From Candidatus Gallibacteroides avistercoris (GTDB lineage Bacteria > Bacteroidota > Bacteroidia > Bacteroidales > CHK158-818), in assembly GCA_018714665.1 (NCBI GenBank), contig DVNA01000074.1, positions 1-19,872 on the forward strand: a stretch of 19,872 nucleotides of DNA. Reading direction: 5' to 3'. The notes under the pieces are model-generated. The model made no database searches. It was not told the origin of the DNA and saw nothing but the letters and a program-made list of their open reading frames with translations. Within the stretch, counting starts at the first letter, position 1; each line of letters begins with the position of its first letter. Below are positions 6,907 through 15,341 of this stretch, in pieces. Made by a program: the position numbers and the translations under genes.

Positions 6907-8286
6907 ATGACAAACAACTCAGTAACAGACTCTAAATCTGTAAATGGGGCGGAAGAAAAAAAGCTGTTTATCGAAACATACGGATGTCAGATGAATACTG
7001 CCGACAGCGAGGTGGTTGCCTCCATCATGCAAATGGGCGGGTATTCGCTGTGCGATTCCGTTGACCAGGCCGATGCCGTATTCGTAAATACCTGCTCCAT
7101 CCGCGACAACGCGGAACAGAAAATCTTTTCCCGGTTACAGTTTTTCAACGCACTCCGCAAAAAGAACAAACATCTGATCGTCGGAGTTCTGGGCTGCATG
7201 GCCGAACGACTGAAAGACGAACTGCTCACCCACCATCAGGTAGATCTGGTAGCCGGGCCCGATGCCTACCTCGACCTGCCGCACCTGATGGGACAGGTAG
7301 AAAAGGGCGAAAAAGCAATCAATGTAACCCTCTCCACGGACGAAACCTACCGCGAGATCATCCCCTCGCGCATCGGCGGGAACCGCATCTCGGGATTTAT
7401 CTCCATCATGCGGGGATGCAACAACTTCTGTTCCTACTGTATCGTCCCCTACACCCGCGGACGCGAACGCAGCCGCGACCCCGAAAGTATCCTCAACGAA
7501 CTGAAAGACCTGCAAGCCAGGGGCTTCAAAGAGGTTACACTGCTGGGGCAGAACGTCAACTCCTTCTCCTTTGCCGACGCTGCCGGCAACCGGACCGATT
7601 TCCCCGCGTTGCTGGAAAAGGTGGCTCTTGCCGCCGGCGACATGCGGGTACGCTTTACCACCTCGCACCCGAAAGACATGAGCGACGAGACGCTCCACAC
7701 CATCGCCCGGTATCCGAACCTTTGCCACCACATCCACCTGCCGGTACAATCGGGCAGTTCCCGCATCCTGAAACTGATGAACCGCAAATATACCCGGGAG
7801 TGGTACCTGGACCGGGTGGCCGCCATACGACGCATCATTCCCGACTGCGGACTGACCACCGACCTGTTCTGCGGATTCCACTCGGAAACGGAAGAGGATT
7901 TTGAACAAACCCTCTCCCTGATACGGGAAGTGGGCTTCGACTCCTCTTTCCTGTTCAAATACTCCGAACGGCCGGGAACTTACGCCTCGCAGCACCTGCC
8001 CGACGATATACCCGAAGCTACCAAAATTGCGCGCCTGCAAAAAATGATCGAGCTCCAAAACCAGGTCTCGCTGGAAAGGAACCTGGCCGACATCGGAAAG
8101 ACTTTTGAAGTACTGGTCGAAGGTTTTTCAAAACGTTCCAGAGAAAAACTCTTCGGACGTACCTCCCAAAACAAGGTGGTGGTCTTCCCCAAATCGGGAT
8201 ACCACATCGGACAACGGGTAACGGTCCGTATCTCGGAAGCATCCTCGGCCACATTAATCGGAATACCCGAAACGAATAACGACTAA
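6907..8286 (+). CDS. miaB: tRNA-2-methylthio-N6-dimethylallyladenosine synthase MiaB
   Basis: A 459-residue radical-SAM methylthiotransferase that converts i6A37 to ms2i6A37 in tRNAs reading UNN codons. The N-terminal UPF0004 domain has the three cysteines for the auxiliary 4Fe-4S cluster: C27 (TYGCQMN), C63 (NTCSIRDNAE) and C97 (LGCMAER). The radical-SAM CxxxCxxC is C171, C175, C178 in RGCNNFCSYC, followed by VPYTRGRERSR. A TRAM RNA-binding domain occupies roughly residues 395-455. NTCSIRDNAEQ and VPYTRGRERSR point to MiaB rather than the related MtaB or RimO. Length is typical. The gene appears monocistronic, with a structured AT-rich upstream region and a strong terminator-like hairpin 10 bases after the stop. 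Confidence 0.97.
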   Translation: MTNNSVTDSKSVNGAEEKKLFIETYGCQMNTADSEVVASIMQMGGYSLCDSVDQADAVFVNTCSIRDNAEQKIFSRLQFFNALRKKNKHLIVGVLGCMAERLKDELLTHHQVDLVAGPDAYLDLPHLMGQVEKGEKAINVTLSTDETYREIIPSRIGGNRISGFISIMRGCNNFCSYCIVPYTRGRERSRDPESILNELKDLQARGFKEVTLLGQNVNSFSFADAAGNRTDFPALLEKVALAAGDMRVRFTTSHPKDMSDETLHTIARYPNLCHHIHLPVQSGSSRILKLMNRKYTREWYLDRVAAIRRIIPDCGLTTDLFCGFHSETEEDFEQTLSLIREVGFDSSFLFKYSERPGTYASQHLPDDIPEATKIARLQKMIELQNQVSLERNLADIGKTFEVLVEGFSKRSREKLFGRTSQNKVVVFPKSGYHIGQRVTVRISEASSATLIGIPETNND

Positions 8287-8296
8287 ATATCAGGTA

Positions 8297-8336
8297 TTGC
8301 GTCTCCCTGCTCTTTTACAGGGAGACGCAACTTTTA
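8297..8336 (+). terminator. Terminator-like hairpin after miaB
   Basis: A perfect 13-bp stem, TTGCGTCTCCCTG (8297-8309) with CAGGGAGACGCAA (8318-8330), has an 8-base loop and is followed by CTTTTAC. It starts 10 bases after the miaB stop. A TTG at 8297 in frame with the next gene is part of this stem and is therefore not its start codon. Confidence 0.8.
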
Positions 8337-8356
8337 CCCCCAACATTCACCTTACC

Positions 8357-9556
8357 ATGCAAATAGAACAACCCTCCCCAAAAGATATCCTGTGGAGCAA
8401 AAACTTTATTGCCGCTGCCTGCGCCAACTTTTTAATGTTCTTGGCCTTTTATATGCTCCTGCCCATATTACCGATATATTTGACAGACCAGTTCGACGCC
8501 AACAAATCAATCGTGGGTATCATCCTGGCCTCCTATACGATAACGGCCCTGATTATCCGTCCGTTTGCCGGATTCATGGTCGATTCTTTTCCCAGAAAAC
8601 CGCTGCTGATGATCTGTTATGCCGCATTCATTCTCTTTTTCGGAGGTTACTTGCTGGCCGGCACCTTGCTGATTTTCGCATTTATCCGGGCGGCCCACGG
8701 CTTAGCCTTCGGGTTGGTAACCATCTCCAACAGTACCGTGGCCATCGACACGATGCCCTCCTCCCGACGGGGCGAAGGCATCGGATATTACGGCGTATCC
8801 TCGAACCTGGCCATGGCTTTCGGCCCTACCATCGCCCTGTTCCTGTTGGACCTCAGCCACAATTACGACACCGTCTTTATCGTATCGCTGGTAGCCGGAT
8901 GTATCGGATTCGGATGTGTCAACCTGATTAAACTGCCGGCCCGAAAAATAGACAACGGGCCCAAAGAGCCGATATCGTTAGACCGTTTCATCCTGCTCAA
9001 AGGTATCCCCGGGATGTTGCCCATGTCCCTGATCTCGTTCAGTTACGGGATTCTCTCCTCATATCTGGCTATTTATGGAAAAGAGGAGGTTGGCCTTGCT
9101 TCCGGTACAGGTCTCTATTTCGTCCTGATGTCGGTGGGGCTGATCAGCTCGCGGATCACCGCCGGCAGGATGCTCAACAAAGGACTCATTATACCGCTTA
9201 TCTTGACGGGTCTATACATACTGGCTACCGCTTTTTGCCTGTTCATTTTCGTCAAAAATGCTTTCGGATTCTACACCTCCGCCCTGTTGATGGGCATCGC
9301 CTACGGGTGTATCTGCCCATCGTTCCAAACCATGTTCATCAACTTAGCGCATCACAACCAACGCGGAACGGCCAATTCCACCTTCTTTACCTCGTGGGAT
9401 TTCGGTATCGGAGCCGGCGTCCTGATCGGAGGTGCCATCGCCGACATATCCAATTATACCACCGCTTACCTGTTTGGCTTAACATTAATTGCTGTTGGAT
9501 ATACATTTTTCAGGCTTATTACGGCTCCTTATTTTAACAAAAATAAACTAAGATAA
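8357..9556 (+). CDS. MFS transporter, drug/sugar efflux type
   Basis: A 399-residue major facilitator with about 12 predicted helices. The first is around residues 16-42 and follows a short cytoplasmic N-terminus. Motif A, GFMVDSFPRKP, lies at 72-82 between TM2 and TM3. The first half ends around NLIKLPARK and a hydrophilic central loop follows, giving the 6+6 layout. Overall character resembles the DHA1/AraJ-like exporters common in Bacteroidota; the substrate cannot be read from sequence. The ATG at 8357 was chosen because an upstream TTG in frame lies inside the miaB terminator stem. The gene is separated from miaB by that hairpin and from the next gene by 165 bases, so it is probably transcribed alone. 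No terminator is obvious after it. Confidence 0.85.
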   Translation: MQIEQPSPKDILWSKNFIAAACANFLMFLAFYMLLPILPIYLTDQFDANKSIVGIILASYTITALIIRPFAGFMVDSFPRKPLLMICYAAFILFFGGYLLAGTLLIFAFIRAAHGLAFGLVTISNSTVAIDTMPSSRRGEGIGYYGVSSNLAMAFGPTIALFLLDLSHNYDTVFIVSLVAGCIGFGCVNLIKLPARKIDNGPKEPISLDRFILLKGIPGMLPMSLISFSYGILSSYLAIYGKEEVGLASGTGLYFVLMSVGLISSRITAGRMLNKGLIIPLILTGLYILATAFCLFIFVKNAFGFYTSALLMGIAYGCICPSFQTMFINLAHHNQRGTANSTFFTSWDFGIGAGVLIGGAIADISNYTTAYLFGLTLIAVGYTFFRLITAPYFNKNKLR

Positions 9557-9637
9557 CCCGCAGAGTTTAAAAAACATATAATAGCACAAACAATACATAA
9601 AACATCTTTACAAACAACTCCTTATTCAAAAAAATTA

Positions 9638-9653
9638 TGTTATTTTGCTAACA
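9638..9653. promoter_or_regulatory. Possible promoter/operator before the DUF1080 gene
   Basis: TGTTA (9638-9642) and TAACA (9649-9653) form a perfect 5-bp inverted repeat around TTTTGC. The segment TTATTTTG resembles a -7 element but the TA is one base too close to TTTG. It is 68 bases before the ATG. Weak evidence. Confidence 0.25.
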
Positions 9654-9721
9654 GAAAGGAGCCTTTGAACAAGACAAGGCTACACATACATATACAATTA
9701 TAAATCAAATACTTGTGATCT

Positions 9722-10396
9722 ATGAAAAAACTTTTATTTTCGATTGTTTTACTGAGTTTCCTCGCCACCAACAACGGTTGGGCCGCAGGACCTGATACCA
9801 AAAAAGAGTGGAAACCTCTTTTCACGGAAAGTTTATCGAATGCTACTTACGACAAAGAAGCATGGACCTATGAAGACGGCGTCTTGACAGCCTCGAAAGA
9901 CAACGCTATCTGGACGAACCTGATATATGAAAACTTTATCTTGGAGCTGGAATTCATGAATGACAAGGGAACCAACAGCGGAGTAGTGGTATATTGCACC
10001 GATCGGGACAATTGGATACCCAACTCGGTAGAGATTCAAATCGCCGATGATTACAGCGAAGAGAACATCAACCAACATCCCCGTTTCAAATGCGGAGCCA
10101 TCTACGGACACTTAGGCCCCAACAAAGAAAATGTGGTAAAAAAAGCCGGCGAATGGAACAAAATGAAAATCATTTGCAAAGGACAAAGAATTACCGTTAC
10201 CCTGAACGGGAAGAAAATTACCGACATGGACATGAGCGAATGGACCTCCGGCACGAAAAACCCCGACGGAACAGAAATTCCCTCGTGGCTTCCCAAACCT
10301 TTTGCCGAACTCCCCACGGCCGGATATATCGGACTGCAAGGCAAACATGGAAATGCTAAAATATCGTTCCGTAAAATGAAAATCCGCGAACTGTAA
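9722..10396 (+). CDS. Secreted DUF1080 (3-keto-disaccharide hydrolase-like) protein
   Basis: A 224-residue exported protein with a signal peptide MKKLLFSIVLLSFLATNNGWA and likely signal-peptidase I cleavage near residue 22; there is no lipobox cysteine. The rest matches the DUF1080 (PF06439) pattern: EWKPLFTESL at the start, a central block TNSGVVVYCTDRDNW...SVEIQI, then GEWNKMKIICKGQRITVTLNG, and a closing GYIGLQGKHGNAKISFRKMKI. The fold is a concanavalin/LamG-like beta-sandwich. Some members hydrolyse 3-keto-glycosides; many have no tested function. It stands alone with a strong terminator, not next to an oxidoreductase or SusC/D pair, so a specific glycan substrate cannot be proposed. It is probably periplasmic. 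Confidence 0.88.
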   Translation: MKKLLFSIVLLSFLATNNGWAAGPDTKKEWKPLFTESLSNATYDKEAWTYEDGVLTASKDNAIWTNLIYENFILELEFMNDKGTNSGVVVYCTDRDNWIPNSVEIQIADDYSEENINQHPRFKCGAIYGHLGPNKENVVKKAGEWNKMKIICKGQRITVTLNGKKITDMDMSEWTSGTKNPDGTEIPSWLPKPFAELPTAGYIGLQGKHGNAKISFRKMKIREL

Positions 10397-10422
10397 CATT
10401 CCGAAACAGATACGAAACAGGG

Positions 10423-10462
10423 CGACAGACTTCAAGAAACGTTGGAGTCTGTCGTTTTTTTT
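10423..10462 (+). terminator. Strong intrinsic terminator after the DUF1080 gene
   Basis: CGACAGACTTC (10423-10433) pairs with GGAGTCTGTCG (10444-10454) with one G-U wobble and a 10-base loop, followed directly by eight T residues (10455-10462). It lies 26 bases after the stop codon. Confidence 0.92.
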
Positions 10463-10523
10463 ATCGCCCCATCCAGCCGGATGTTCGTTAAAAAAGCGTA
10501 ATAGAGCCCCTTATCTCCAAAAT

Positions 10524-10546
10524 AATTTGTTCTTTTGTAACAAATT
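10524..10546. repeat. 8-bp perfect inverted repeat upstream of the methyltransferase
   Basis: AATTTGTT (10524-10531) and AACAAATT (10539-10546) are perfect complements with a 7-base spacer. The site is about 100 bases before the methyltransferase start, where a promoter for the downstream gene run would be expected. It may be an operator. A run of seven C at 10561-10567 follows. Confidence 0.4.
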
Positions 10547-10643
10547 TAGGGTAGGTGTGTCCCCCCCGATGGGCATATCTTTTTATATTCGATTCTTCCG
10601 TCCGGATCAAAACGTACGGAAAACCATTTACCAACAACGGAAA

Positions 10644-11549
10644 ATGCCGGTTATAAAGACATACAACTGTCCGGTATGCGGAAGCACAAACATCAAATCC
10701 TTTTTGTCATGTAGGGACTTCTGCGCATCCGGAGAGATTTTTAACATAGAAAAGTGCCAGAATTGCGGATTTGCCTTTACACAACAATTTCCCGATGAAG
10801 AGGAGATAGGCCGTTACTACGATACGCCGGCTTACATTTCCCATTCAGATACCCGAAAAGGGATTATCAACGCTGCTTACCACCTGGTACGCAAAGCCAT
10901 GTTGCGAAAAAAAGCCGATCTGACAGAACGTTATGCCGTGCCCTGTAAAAAAGGCACCTTGCTCGACATCGGATGCGGCACAGGCTACTACGCCGCAACC
11001 ATGAAAAGCAGGGGCTGGGAAACCGTCGGCATAGAGAAAAACCGCTCAGCAGCCGCCTTCTCGGCCGAACACCAGGGGATAAGAGCATTGCCTCCCAACG
11101 AATTGGCAACATTCAAGGAAGGGACATTCGACGTGATAACCCTCTGGCATGTATTGGAGCATCTGCAAGAGCTTCACTGGACGGCAGAAACGCTAAAACG
11201 CCTGTTAAAACAGGAAGGAACGTTAATTATAGCGTTACCCAATGAACAGTCGTACGACGCCCGCCATTATAAAGATTATTGGGCAGCCTGGGATGTGCCC
11301 CGCCATTTATGGCACTTCTCGCCCGATACATTTGAAAAGTTCATAACCCGGTACGGGTTTACCATCGTTGAGAGAAAAAGAATGCCTTTCGACGGTTTCT
11401 ATATTTCGATGCTCAGCGAAAAATACCAAAAAAAGAGCGTCCCTTTTATCCCGGGATTTTTGCACGGATTAATCGGATGGGTCGCCAGTTGGTTTGACTA
11501 CAAAAAAAGCAGTTCTGTTATTTATATTTTAAAACACGCCCCCAAATGA
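10644..11549 (+). CDS. Class I SAM-dependent methyltransferase with N-terminal zinc ribbon
   Basis: A 301-residue protein of two parts. Residues 5-45 form a rubredoxin-like zinc knuckle with Cys pairs C9-C12 (NCPVCGS) and C38-C41 (KCQNCGF). The rest is a Rossmann methyltransferase of the Methyltransf_23 type, with SAM motif I DIGCGTG at 108-114, a GIEKN acidic-strand end, and ITLWHVLEHLQ as the motif around strand 4. The target is unknown; related proteins modify small molecules, sugars or quinone-like compounds. The ATG at 10644 puts the zinc knuckle at the N-terminus; earlier in-frame starts add an unrelated stretch. The stop overlaps the ftsX start (ATGA), so the two are translationally coupled, and it heads the ftsX-folK gene run. 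Confidence 0.85.
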   Translation: MPVIKTYNCPVCGSTNIKSFLSCRDFCASGEIFNIEKCQNCGFAFTQQFPDEEEIGRYYDTPAYISHSDTRKGIINAAYHLVRKAMLRKKADLTERYAVPCKKGTLLDIGCGTGYYAATMKSRGWETVGIEKNRSAAAFSAEHQGIRALPPNELATFKEGTFDVITLWHVLEHLQELHWTAETLKRLLKQEGTLIIALPNEQSYDARHYKDYWAAWDVPRHLWHFSPDTFEKFITRYGFTIVERKRMPFDGFYISMLSEKYQKKSVPFIPGFLHGLIGWVASWFDYKKSSSVIYILKHAPK

Positions 11550-12427
11550 CCAAGACACCTCAGAATATCCACTATTCATCGTTCTTCAATGCCCGCCTGA
11601 CCTCAACCATCAGCATCGCGTTGGTATTGTTTATTTTAGGACTGATTGCCCTTATCGGCATCATGGCTTCCGAAATATCGATGTATGTAAAAGAGAACAT
11701 CGGCTTCTCCATCGTTTTGAAGGACAACCTGAAAGAGAACGAAATCAACCGGATGAAACAACAGCTGGAAAAGACGAAATTCGTAAAATCGGTAACCTTC
11801 CTCTCCAAAGACGAGGCGTTGAAAGAGCTAACGGCCGAGTTGGGCGAGAATCCGGAAGAGTTTTTGGGATTCAACCCCTTGCAAGCCTCCCTCGAAGTGA
11901 AACTAAAAGCACAATACGCCAACGCCGACAGCTTGCAGTGGATCGAGAAAAAATTAAACGCCTATTCAGGTATCAGCGAAATTGCCTACCGCAAAGACCT
12001 GATACAACTGGTCAATGAAAACGTGAAGCGCATCGGGGCCGTCCTCCTGCTGCTGGCCGCAATACTCATGGTCATCTCCTTTGCCCTGATAAGCAACACC
12101 ATCCGGTTGAGCGCATACTCCAAACGGTTCCTGATTCACACCATGAAACTGGTCGGTGCTACACCGGCCTTTATCCGAAGGCCCTTCATCGTGTCGAACA
12201 TCGTAAACGGTATCGTGGCATCGGTATTCGCCATCGGGATGCTGACAGGCTGTATCTACTACCTCTCCACGGCCGTCGAGAATTTCAGTATCCTGATGAG
12301 CCTGGACTACCTGATCTCGGTTTACCTGATCGTATTTATCTTAGGTATTTTCCTGACGGCCATCTCCGCCTACTTCGCCGTCAACAAATACATCCGCATG
12401 AATCACGACGACCTCTATTACGTATAA
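11546..12427 (+). CDS. ftsX: Cell division protein FtsX
   Basis: A 293-residue inner-membrane FtsX/permease. TM1 is about residues 20-42, followed by a periplasmic domain of about 120 residues, then TM2 (163-185), TM3 (216-240) and TM4 (256-278). This is the FtsX topology. The segment ISNTIRLSAYSKRFLIHTMKLVGATPAFIRRPF (183-215) is the conserved cytoplasmic coupling region for the FtsE ATPase. FtsEX transmits ATP hydrolysis to peptidoglycan hydrolases during division. The ATG overlaps the methyltransferase stop by four bases. No ftsE is present nearby, so its partner must be encoded elsewhere. The gene is followed after 31 bases by a DUF3098 gene, an order I know as common in Bacteroidota. Confidence 0.94.
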   Translation: MTKTPQNIHYSSFFNARLTSTISIALVLFILGLIALIGIMASEISMYVKENIGFSIVLKDNLKENEINRMKQQLEKTKFVKSVTFLSKDEALKELTAELGENPEEFLGFNPLQASLEVKLKAQYANADSLQWIEKKLNAYSGISEIAYRKDLIQLVNENVKRIGAVLLLLAAILMVISFALISNTIRLSAYSKRFLIHTMKLVGATPAFIRRPFIVSNIVNGIVASVFAIGMLTGCIYYLSTAVENFSILMSLDYLISVYLIVFILGIFLTAISAYFAVNKYIRMNHDDLYYV

Positions 12428-12458
12428 CTTTTTCAGACAAATATATAATCGATAAAAT

Positions 12459-12701
12459 ATGGAAACAACCAATTTCGTTCTGGGCAAGAACAATATCAAA
12501 TGGATTATCCTATCATTCGTACTGGTTCTGGTAGGATTTGCCCTGATGCTGGGAGGCAGCACCGATTTCGAGGCTTTCGATCCCAACATTTTCAGCTTCC
12601 GCAGAATCGTATTAGGGCCGGGATGCTCCTTTGCCGGATTTGTCCTGATGATTTTCGCCATCCTGAAAAAAGACAAAAAAACTAACCAAGAAGAGAAATG
12701 A
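12459..12701 (+). CDS. DUF3098 small membrane protein
   Basis: An 80-residue protein with two predicted transmembrane helices (about residues 14-32 and 52-69), joined by a short loop containing [19 protein letters not shown]. This arrangement, the FDP...IFSFRRI loop and the location between ftsX and uppP match DUF3098, a Bacteroidota family of unknown function. The C-terminus is lysine-rich and probably cytoplasmic. Its stop overlaps the uppP start by ATGA, implying coupled translation. Conserved linkage to ftsX and uppP suggests an envelope or division role, but this is inference only. Confidence 0.88.
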   Translation: METTNFVLGKNNIKWIILSFVLVLVGFALMLGGSTDFEAFDPNIFSFRRIVLGPGCSFAGFVLMIFAILKKDKKTNQEEK

Positions 12702-13492
12702 ACTGGATAGAAGCCCTGATATTGGGAATCGTACAAGGATTGACCGAATACCTGCCCGTCAGCAGCAGCGGACACCTGGAAATAGCCAACACGTTGTTGG
12801 GCGTAGAAACCGAAGAGAACCTCTCGTTTGCCGTCGTCGTACATGCGGCAACGGTGTGCAGCACCATCGTGGTTCTGTGGCATGAGGTAGCGTTCCTCTT
12901 TCGCGGGTTGTTCCGTTTTCAATGGAACGAGCAGACCCAGTACATCTCCAAAATCGTCCTGTCGATGATTCCGGTAGCCGTGGTGGGATTGTTTTTCAAA
13001 GATTTCGTAGAGAGTCTGTTCGGCAACAGCCTGGTTCTGGTAGGCAGTATGTTGCTATTGACCGCTCTGTTATTGACCTTTGCCTACTACGCCAAACCGC
13101 GGACCAAAGAGCATATCTCTTACAAAGATGCCTTTATCATCGGTATAGCGCAGGCCTGTGCCGTCATGCCGGGACTGTCGCGCTCAGGCTCAACAATCGC
13201 TACGGGGTTGCTGTTGGGGGACAAGAAAGAACAAGTTGCCAAATTCTCTTTCCTGATGGTTATCGTTCCGATTCTGGGAGAAGCATTCCTGAATCTGATA
13301 AAAGGAGGTTACTCCCCCGAAGAGTCGGGCATCTCGGCCACCTGCCTGCTGGTTGGATTTGTAGCCGCATTCATCTCGGGAGCCATCGCCTGCAAGTGGA
13401 TGCTGAACATCGTCAAAAAAGGGAAACTGATCTATTTTGCCATATACTGCGTCATCATGGGAGCGTTTTCCATCGTCTATGCACTGATATAA
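12698..13492 (+). CDS. uppP: Undecaprenyl-diphosphatase UppP (BacA)
   Basis: A 264-residue polytopic membrane enzyme that dephosphorylates undecaprenyl diphosphate to recycle the lipid carrier for peptidoglycan and other surface polymers; overexpression of this family gives bacitracin resistance. The two BacA signature regions are intact: [23 protein letters not shown] (5-27), with the (E/Q)xxxE motif Q13-E17, and PGLSRSGST (158-166) after GIAQACAVM. Length is typical. The start overlaps the DUF3098 stop by four bases, and truB follows after 10 bases, so this is one transcription unit. Confidence 0.96.
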   Translation: MNWIEALILGIVQGLTEYLPVSSSGHLEIANTLLGVETEENLSFAVVVHAATVCSTIVVLWHEVAFLFRGLFRFQWNEQTQYISKIVLSMIPVAVVGLFFKDFVESLFGNSLVLVGSMLLLTALLLTFAYYAKPRTKEHISYKDAFIIGIAQACAVMPGLSRSGSTIATGLLLGDKKEQVAKFSFLMVIVPILGEAFLNLIKGGYSPEESGISATCLLVGFVAAFISGAIACKWMLNIVKKGKLIYFAIYCVIMGAFSIVYALI

Positions 13493-13502
13493 CCCGTTTT
13501 GA

Positions 13503-14213
13503 ATGGATTTTATAGAAGGAGAAGTTCTGTATTTCGACAAACCGCTGTATTGGACCAGTTTTAAATTGGTGAAGCTGGTACGCAACACGCTGTCGCGCAA
13601 ATTGAGAATCAAAAAAATAAAGGTAGGGCACGCCGGAACGCTCGACCCGCTGGCATCGGGCGTGATGATTATCTGTACCGGCAAGGCAACGAAAAAGATA
13701 GAGAGTTTTCAATACCAGAGCAAAGAGTACATCGCCACGTTGCACCTGGGGGCCACCACCCCGTCGTTCGACCAGGAGACCGAAATCGACGCCACCTACC
13801 CGACCGAACACATCACCCGCCAACAGGTAGAACGGGTACTGGCCTCTTTTGTAGGTAGCATCAAACAGGTACCTCCCTCGTTCTCAGCCTGTAAGGTTGA
13901 AGGCGTCCGGGCCTACGAACTGGCCCGCAAGGGCAGCGACGTAGAGTTGAAGGCCAAAGAGCTGGTCATCGACGAAATAGAGTTGTTGGAGTTCAGTCCG
14001 ATAGAGATCAAAATACGGGTGGTATGCAGCAAAGGGACCTATATCCGGGCACTGGCCCGAGACATCGGACGGGCACTCGACAGCGGGGCTCACCTGTCAG
14101 GACTGATACGTACCCGCATCGGCGACGTAACATTAGACCGGTGCTACCACGTAGACCAGATTGCCGAATTGGCAGAACTGGCACAAGCAGCACAGGAATC
14201 ACAGGAAAAATAA
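13503..14213 (+). CDS. truB: tRNA pseudouridine-55 synthase TruB
   Basis: A 236-residue pseudouridine synthase that makes Psi55 in the T-loop of tRNAs. The catalytic aspartate is D48 in [12 protein letters not shown] (42-53), the TruB signature. Other family blocks are [11 protein letters not shown] (10-20), [20 protein letters not shown] and [14 protein letters not shown]. Length is at the short end of the family; an extended C-terminal PUA domain is absent, as in other compact bacterial TruB proteins. The C-terminus is rich in Ala, Glu and Gln. It lies 10 bases after uppP and 13 bases before queA. Confidence 0.96.
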   Translation: MDFIEGEVLYFDKPLYWTSFKLVKLVRNTLSRKLRIKKIKVGHAGTLDPLASGVMIICTGKATKKIESFQYQSKEYIATLHLGATTPSFDQETEIDATYPTEHITRQQVERVLASFVGSIKQVPPSFSACKVEGVRAYELARKGSDVELKAKELVIDEIELLEFSPIEIKIRVVCSKGTYIRALARDIGRALDSGAHLSGLIRTRIGDVTLDRCYHVDQIAELAELAQAAQESQEK

Positions 14214-14226
14214 AACACAAAACGAT

Positions 14227-15276
14227 ATGAAACTGTCACAATTCAAATTCAAATTACCCGAAGAGCTTATCGCCCAATATCCGGCAAAATACCGGGACGA
14301 ATCGCGGTTGATGGTGATAAACCGGAAAGAAGGCAGCATCAGCCATGCCGTATTCAAGGATATCATCAACTACTTTGACGACAAGGACATATTCATCTTC
14401 AACGACACCAAAGTATTCCCCGCCCGCCTGTACGGAAACAAAGAGAAGACCGGTGCCAAAATCGAAGTATTTCTGCTGCGCGAACTCAACCAGGAAAACC
14501 GGCTCTGGGACGTCTTGGTAGATCCCGCCCGAAAGATCCGCATCGGAAACAAACTCTACTTCGGCGAGGACGACTCGCTGGTAGCCGAGGTAATAGACAA
14601 CACCACCTCGCGGGGACGGACGTTGCGTTTCCTCTTCGACGGTACACACGAAGAGTTCAAAGAGACGCTTTACAAACTGGGCGAAACGCCCCTGCCCCGT
14701 TACATCAACCGGCCCGTAGAACCGGATGACGAGGAGCGGTACCAAAACATCTTCGCCAAAAACGAAGGAGCCGTGGTAGCTCCCGCCGCCGGGTTGCATT
14801 TCAGCCGGGAACTGTTGAAACGGATGGAGATCAAAGGTATCGAATACAATTTCCTGACCCTGCACTCGGGATTGGGAAATTTCCGCGAGATAGATGTCGA
14901 AGACCTGACCAAACACAAAATGGACTCTGAACAGATGCTGGTTACCCCCGAACTGGTCAACTTTGTCAACAAAGCCAAGGACGAAAACCGAAAGGTGTGT
15001 GCCGTAGGGACCTCCGTAATGAGAGCCATTGAAAGTACGGTCAGCACCGACGGACACCTGAAACCGTACGACGGATGGACCAACAAGTTCATCTTCCCCC
15101 CGTACGACTTCACCGTAGCCACCAGCCTGGTAACCAACTTCCACATGCCGTTGTCCACCATGCTGATGATGACCTCCGCTTTCGGCGGATACGAATTGAT
15201 AGACCAGGCATACGACATTGCCGTAAAAGAGAAGTACCGTTTCGGCGCTTACGGCGATGCCATGCTGATTTTATAA
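14227..15276 (+). CDS. queA: S-adenosylmethionine:tRNA ribosyltransferase-isomerase QueA
   Basis: A 349-residue enzyme that transfers and rearranges the ribosyl part of SAM onto 7-aminomethyl-7-deazaguanine in tRNA, giving epoxyqueuosine. Conserved blocks: [13 protein letters not shown] (58-70), TPLPRYI (154-160), AAGLHFS (187-193), then [11 protein letters not shown] and [10 protein letters not shown]. The start at 14227 ([20 protein letters not shown]) is the standard QueA N-terminus; an earlier in-frame start would run back through the truB end. The 13-base gap to truB indicates cotranscription. A hairpin without a U-run follows before folK. No other queuosine genes are in the window. Confidence 0.96.
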   Translation: MKLSQFKFKLPEELIAQYPAKYRDESRLMVINRKEGSISHAVFKDIINYFDDKDIFIFNDTKVFPARLYGNKEKTGAKIEVFLLRELNQENRLWDVLVDPARKIRIGNKLYFGEDDSLVAEVIDNTTSRGRTLRFLFDGTHEEFKETLYKLGETPLPRYINRPVEPDDEERYQNIFAKNEGAVVAPAAGLHFSRELLKRMEIKGIEYNFLTLHSGLGNFREIDVEDLTKHKMDSEQMLVTPELVNFVNKAKDENRKVCAVGTSVMRAIESTVSTDGHLKPYDGWTNKFIFPPYDFTVATSLVTNFHMPLSTMLMMTSAFGGYELIDQAYDIAVKEKYRFGAYGDAMLIL

Positions 15277-15296
15277 TCGAGAACTCCCCCATGTCT

Positions 15297-15328
15297 GATA
15301 GACCCCGTCAAAAAAGGCGGGGTCTATC
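15297..15328. terminator. Perfect GC-rich hairpin between queA and folK
   Basis: GATAGACCCCG (15297-15307) and CGGGGTCTATC (15318-15328) make a perfect 11-bp stem with a 10-base A-rich loop, 20 bases after the queA stop and 13 bases before the folK ATG. There is no U-run on either side, so it may be an attenuator, processing site or RNA-stabilising structure rather than a classical terminator. Confidence 0.5.
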
Positions 15329-15341
15329 GGTAAAATTGGCT

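Noticed and set aside
14254..15144. 296-codon minus-strand open frame opposite queA
   Set aside because: Antisense shadow of queA, no family resemblance.
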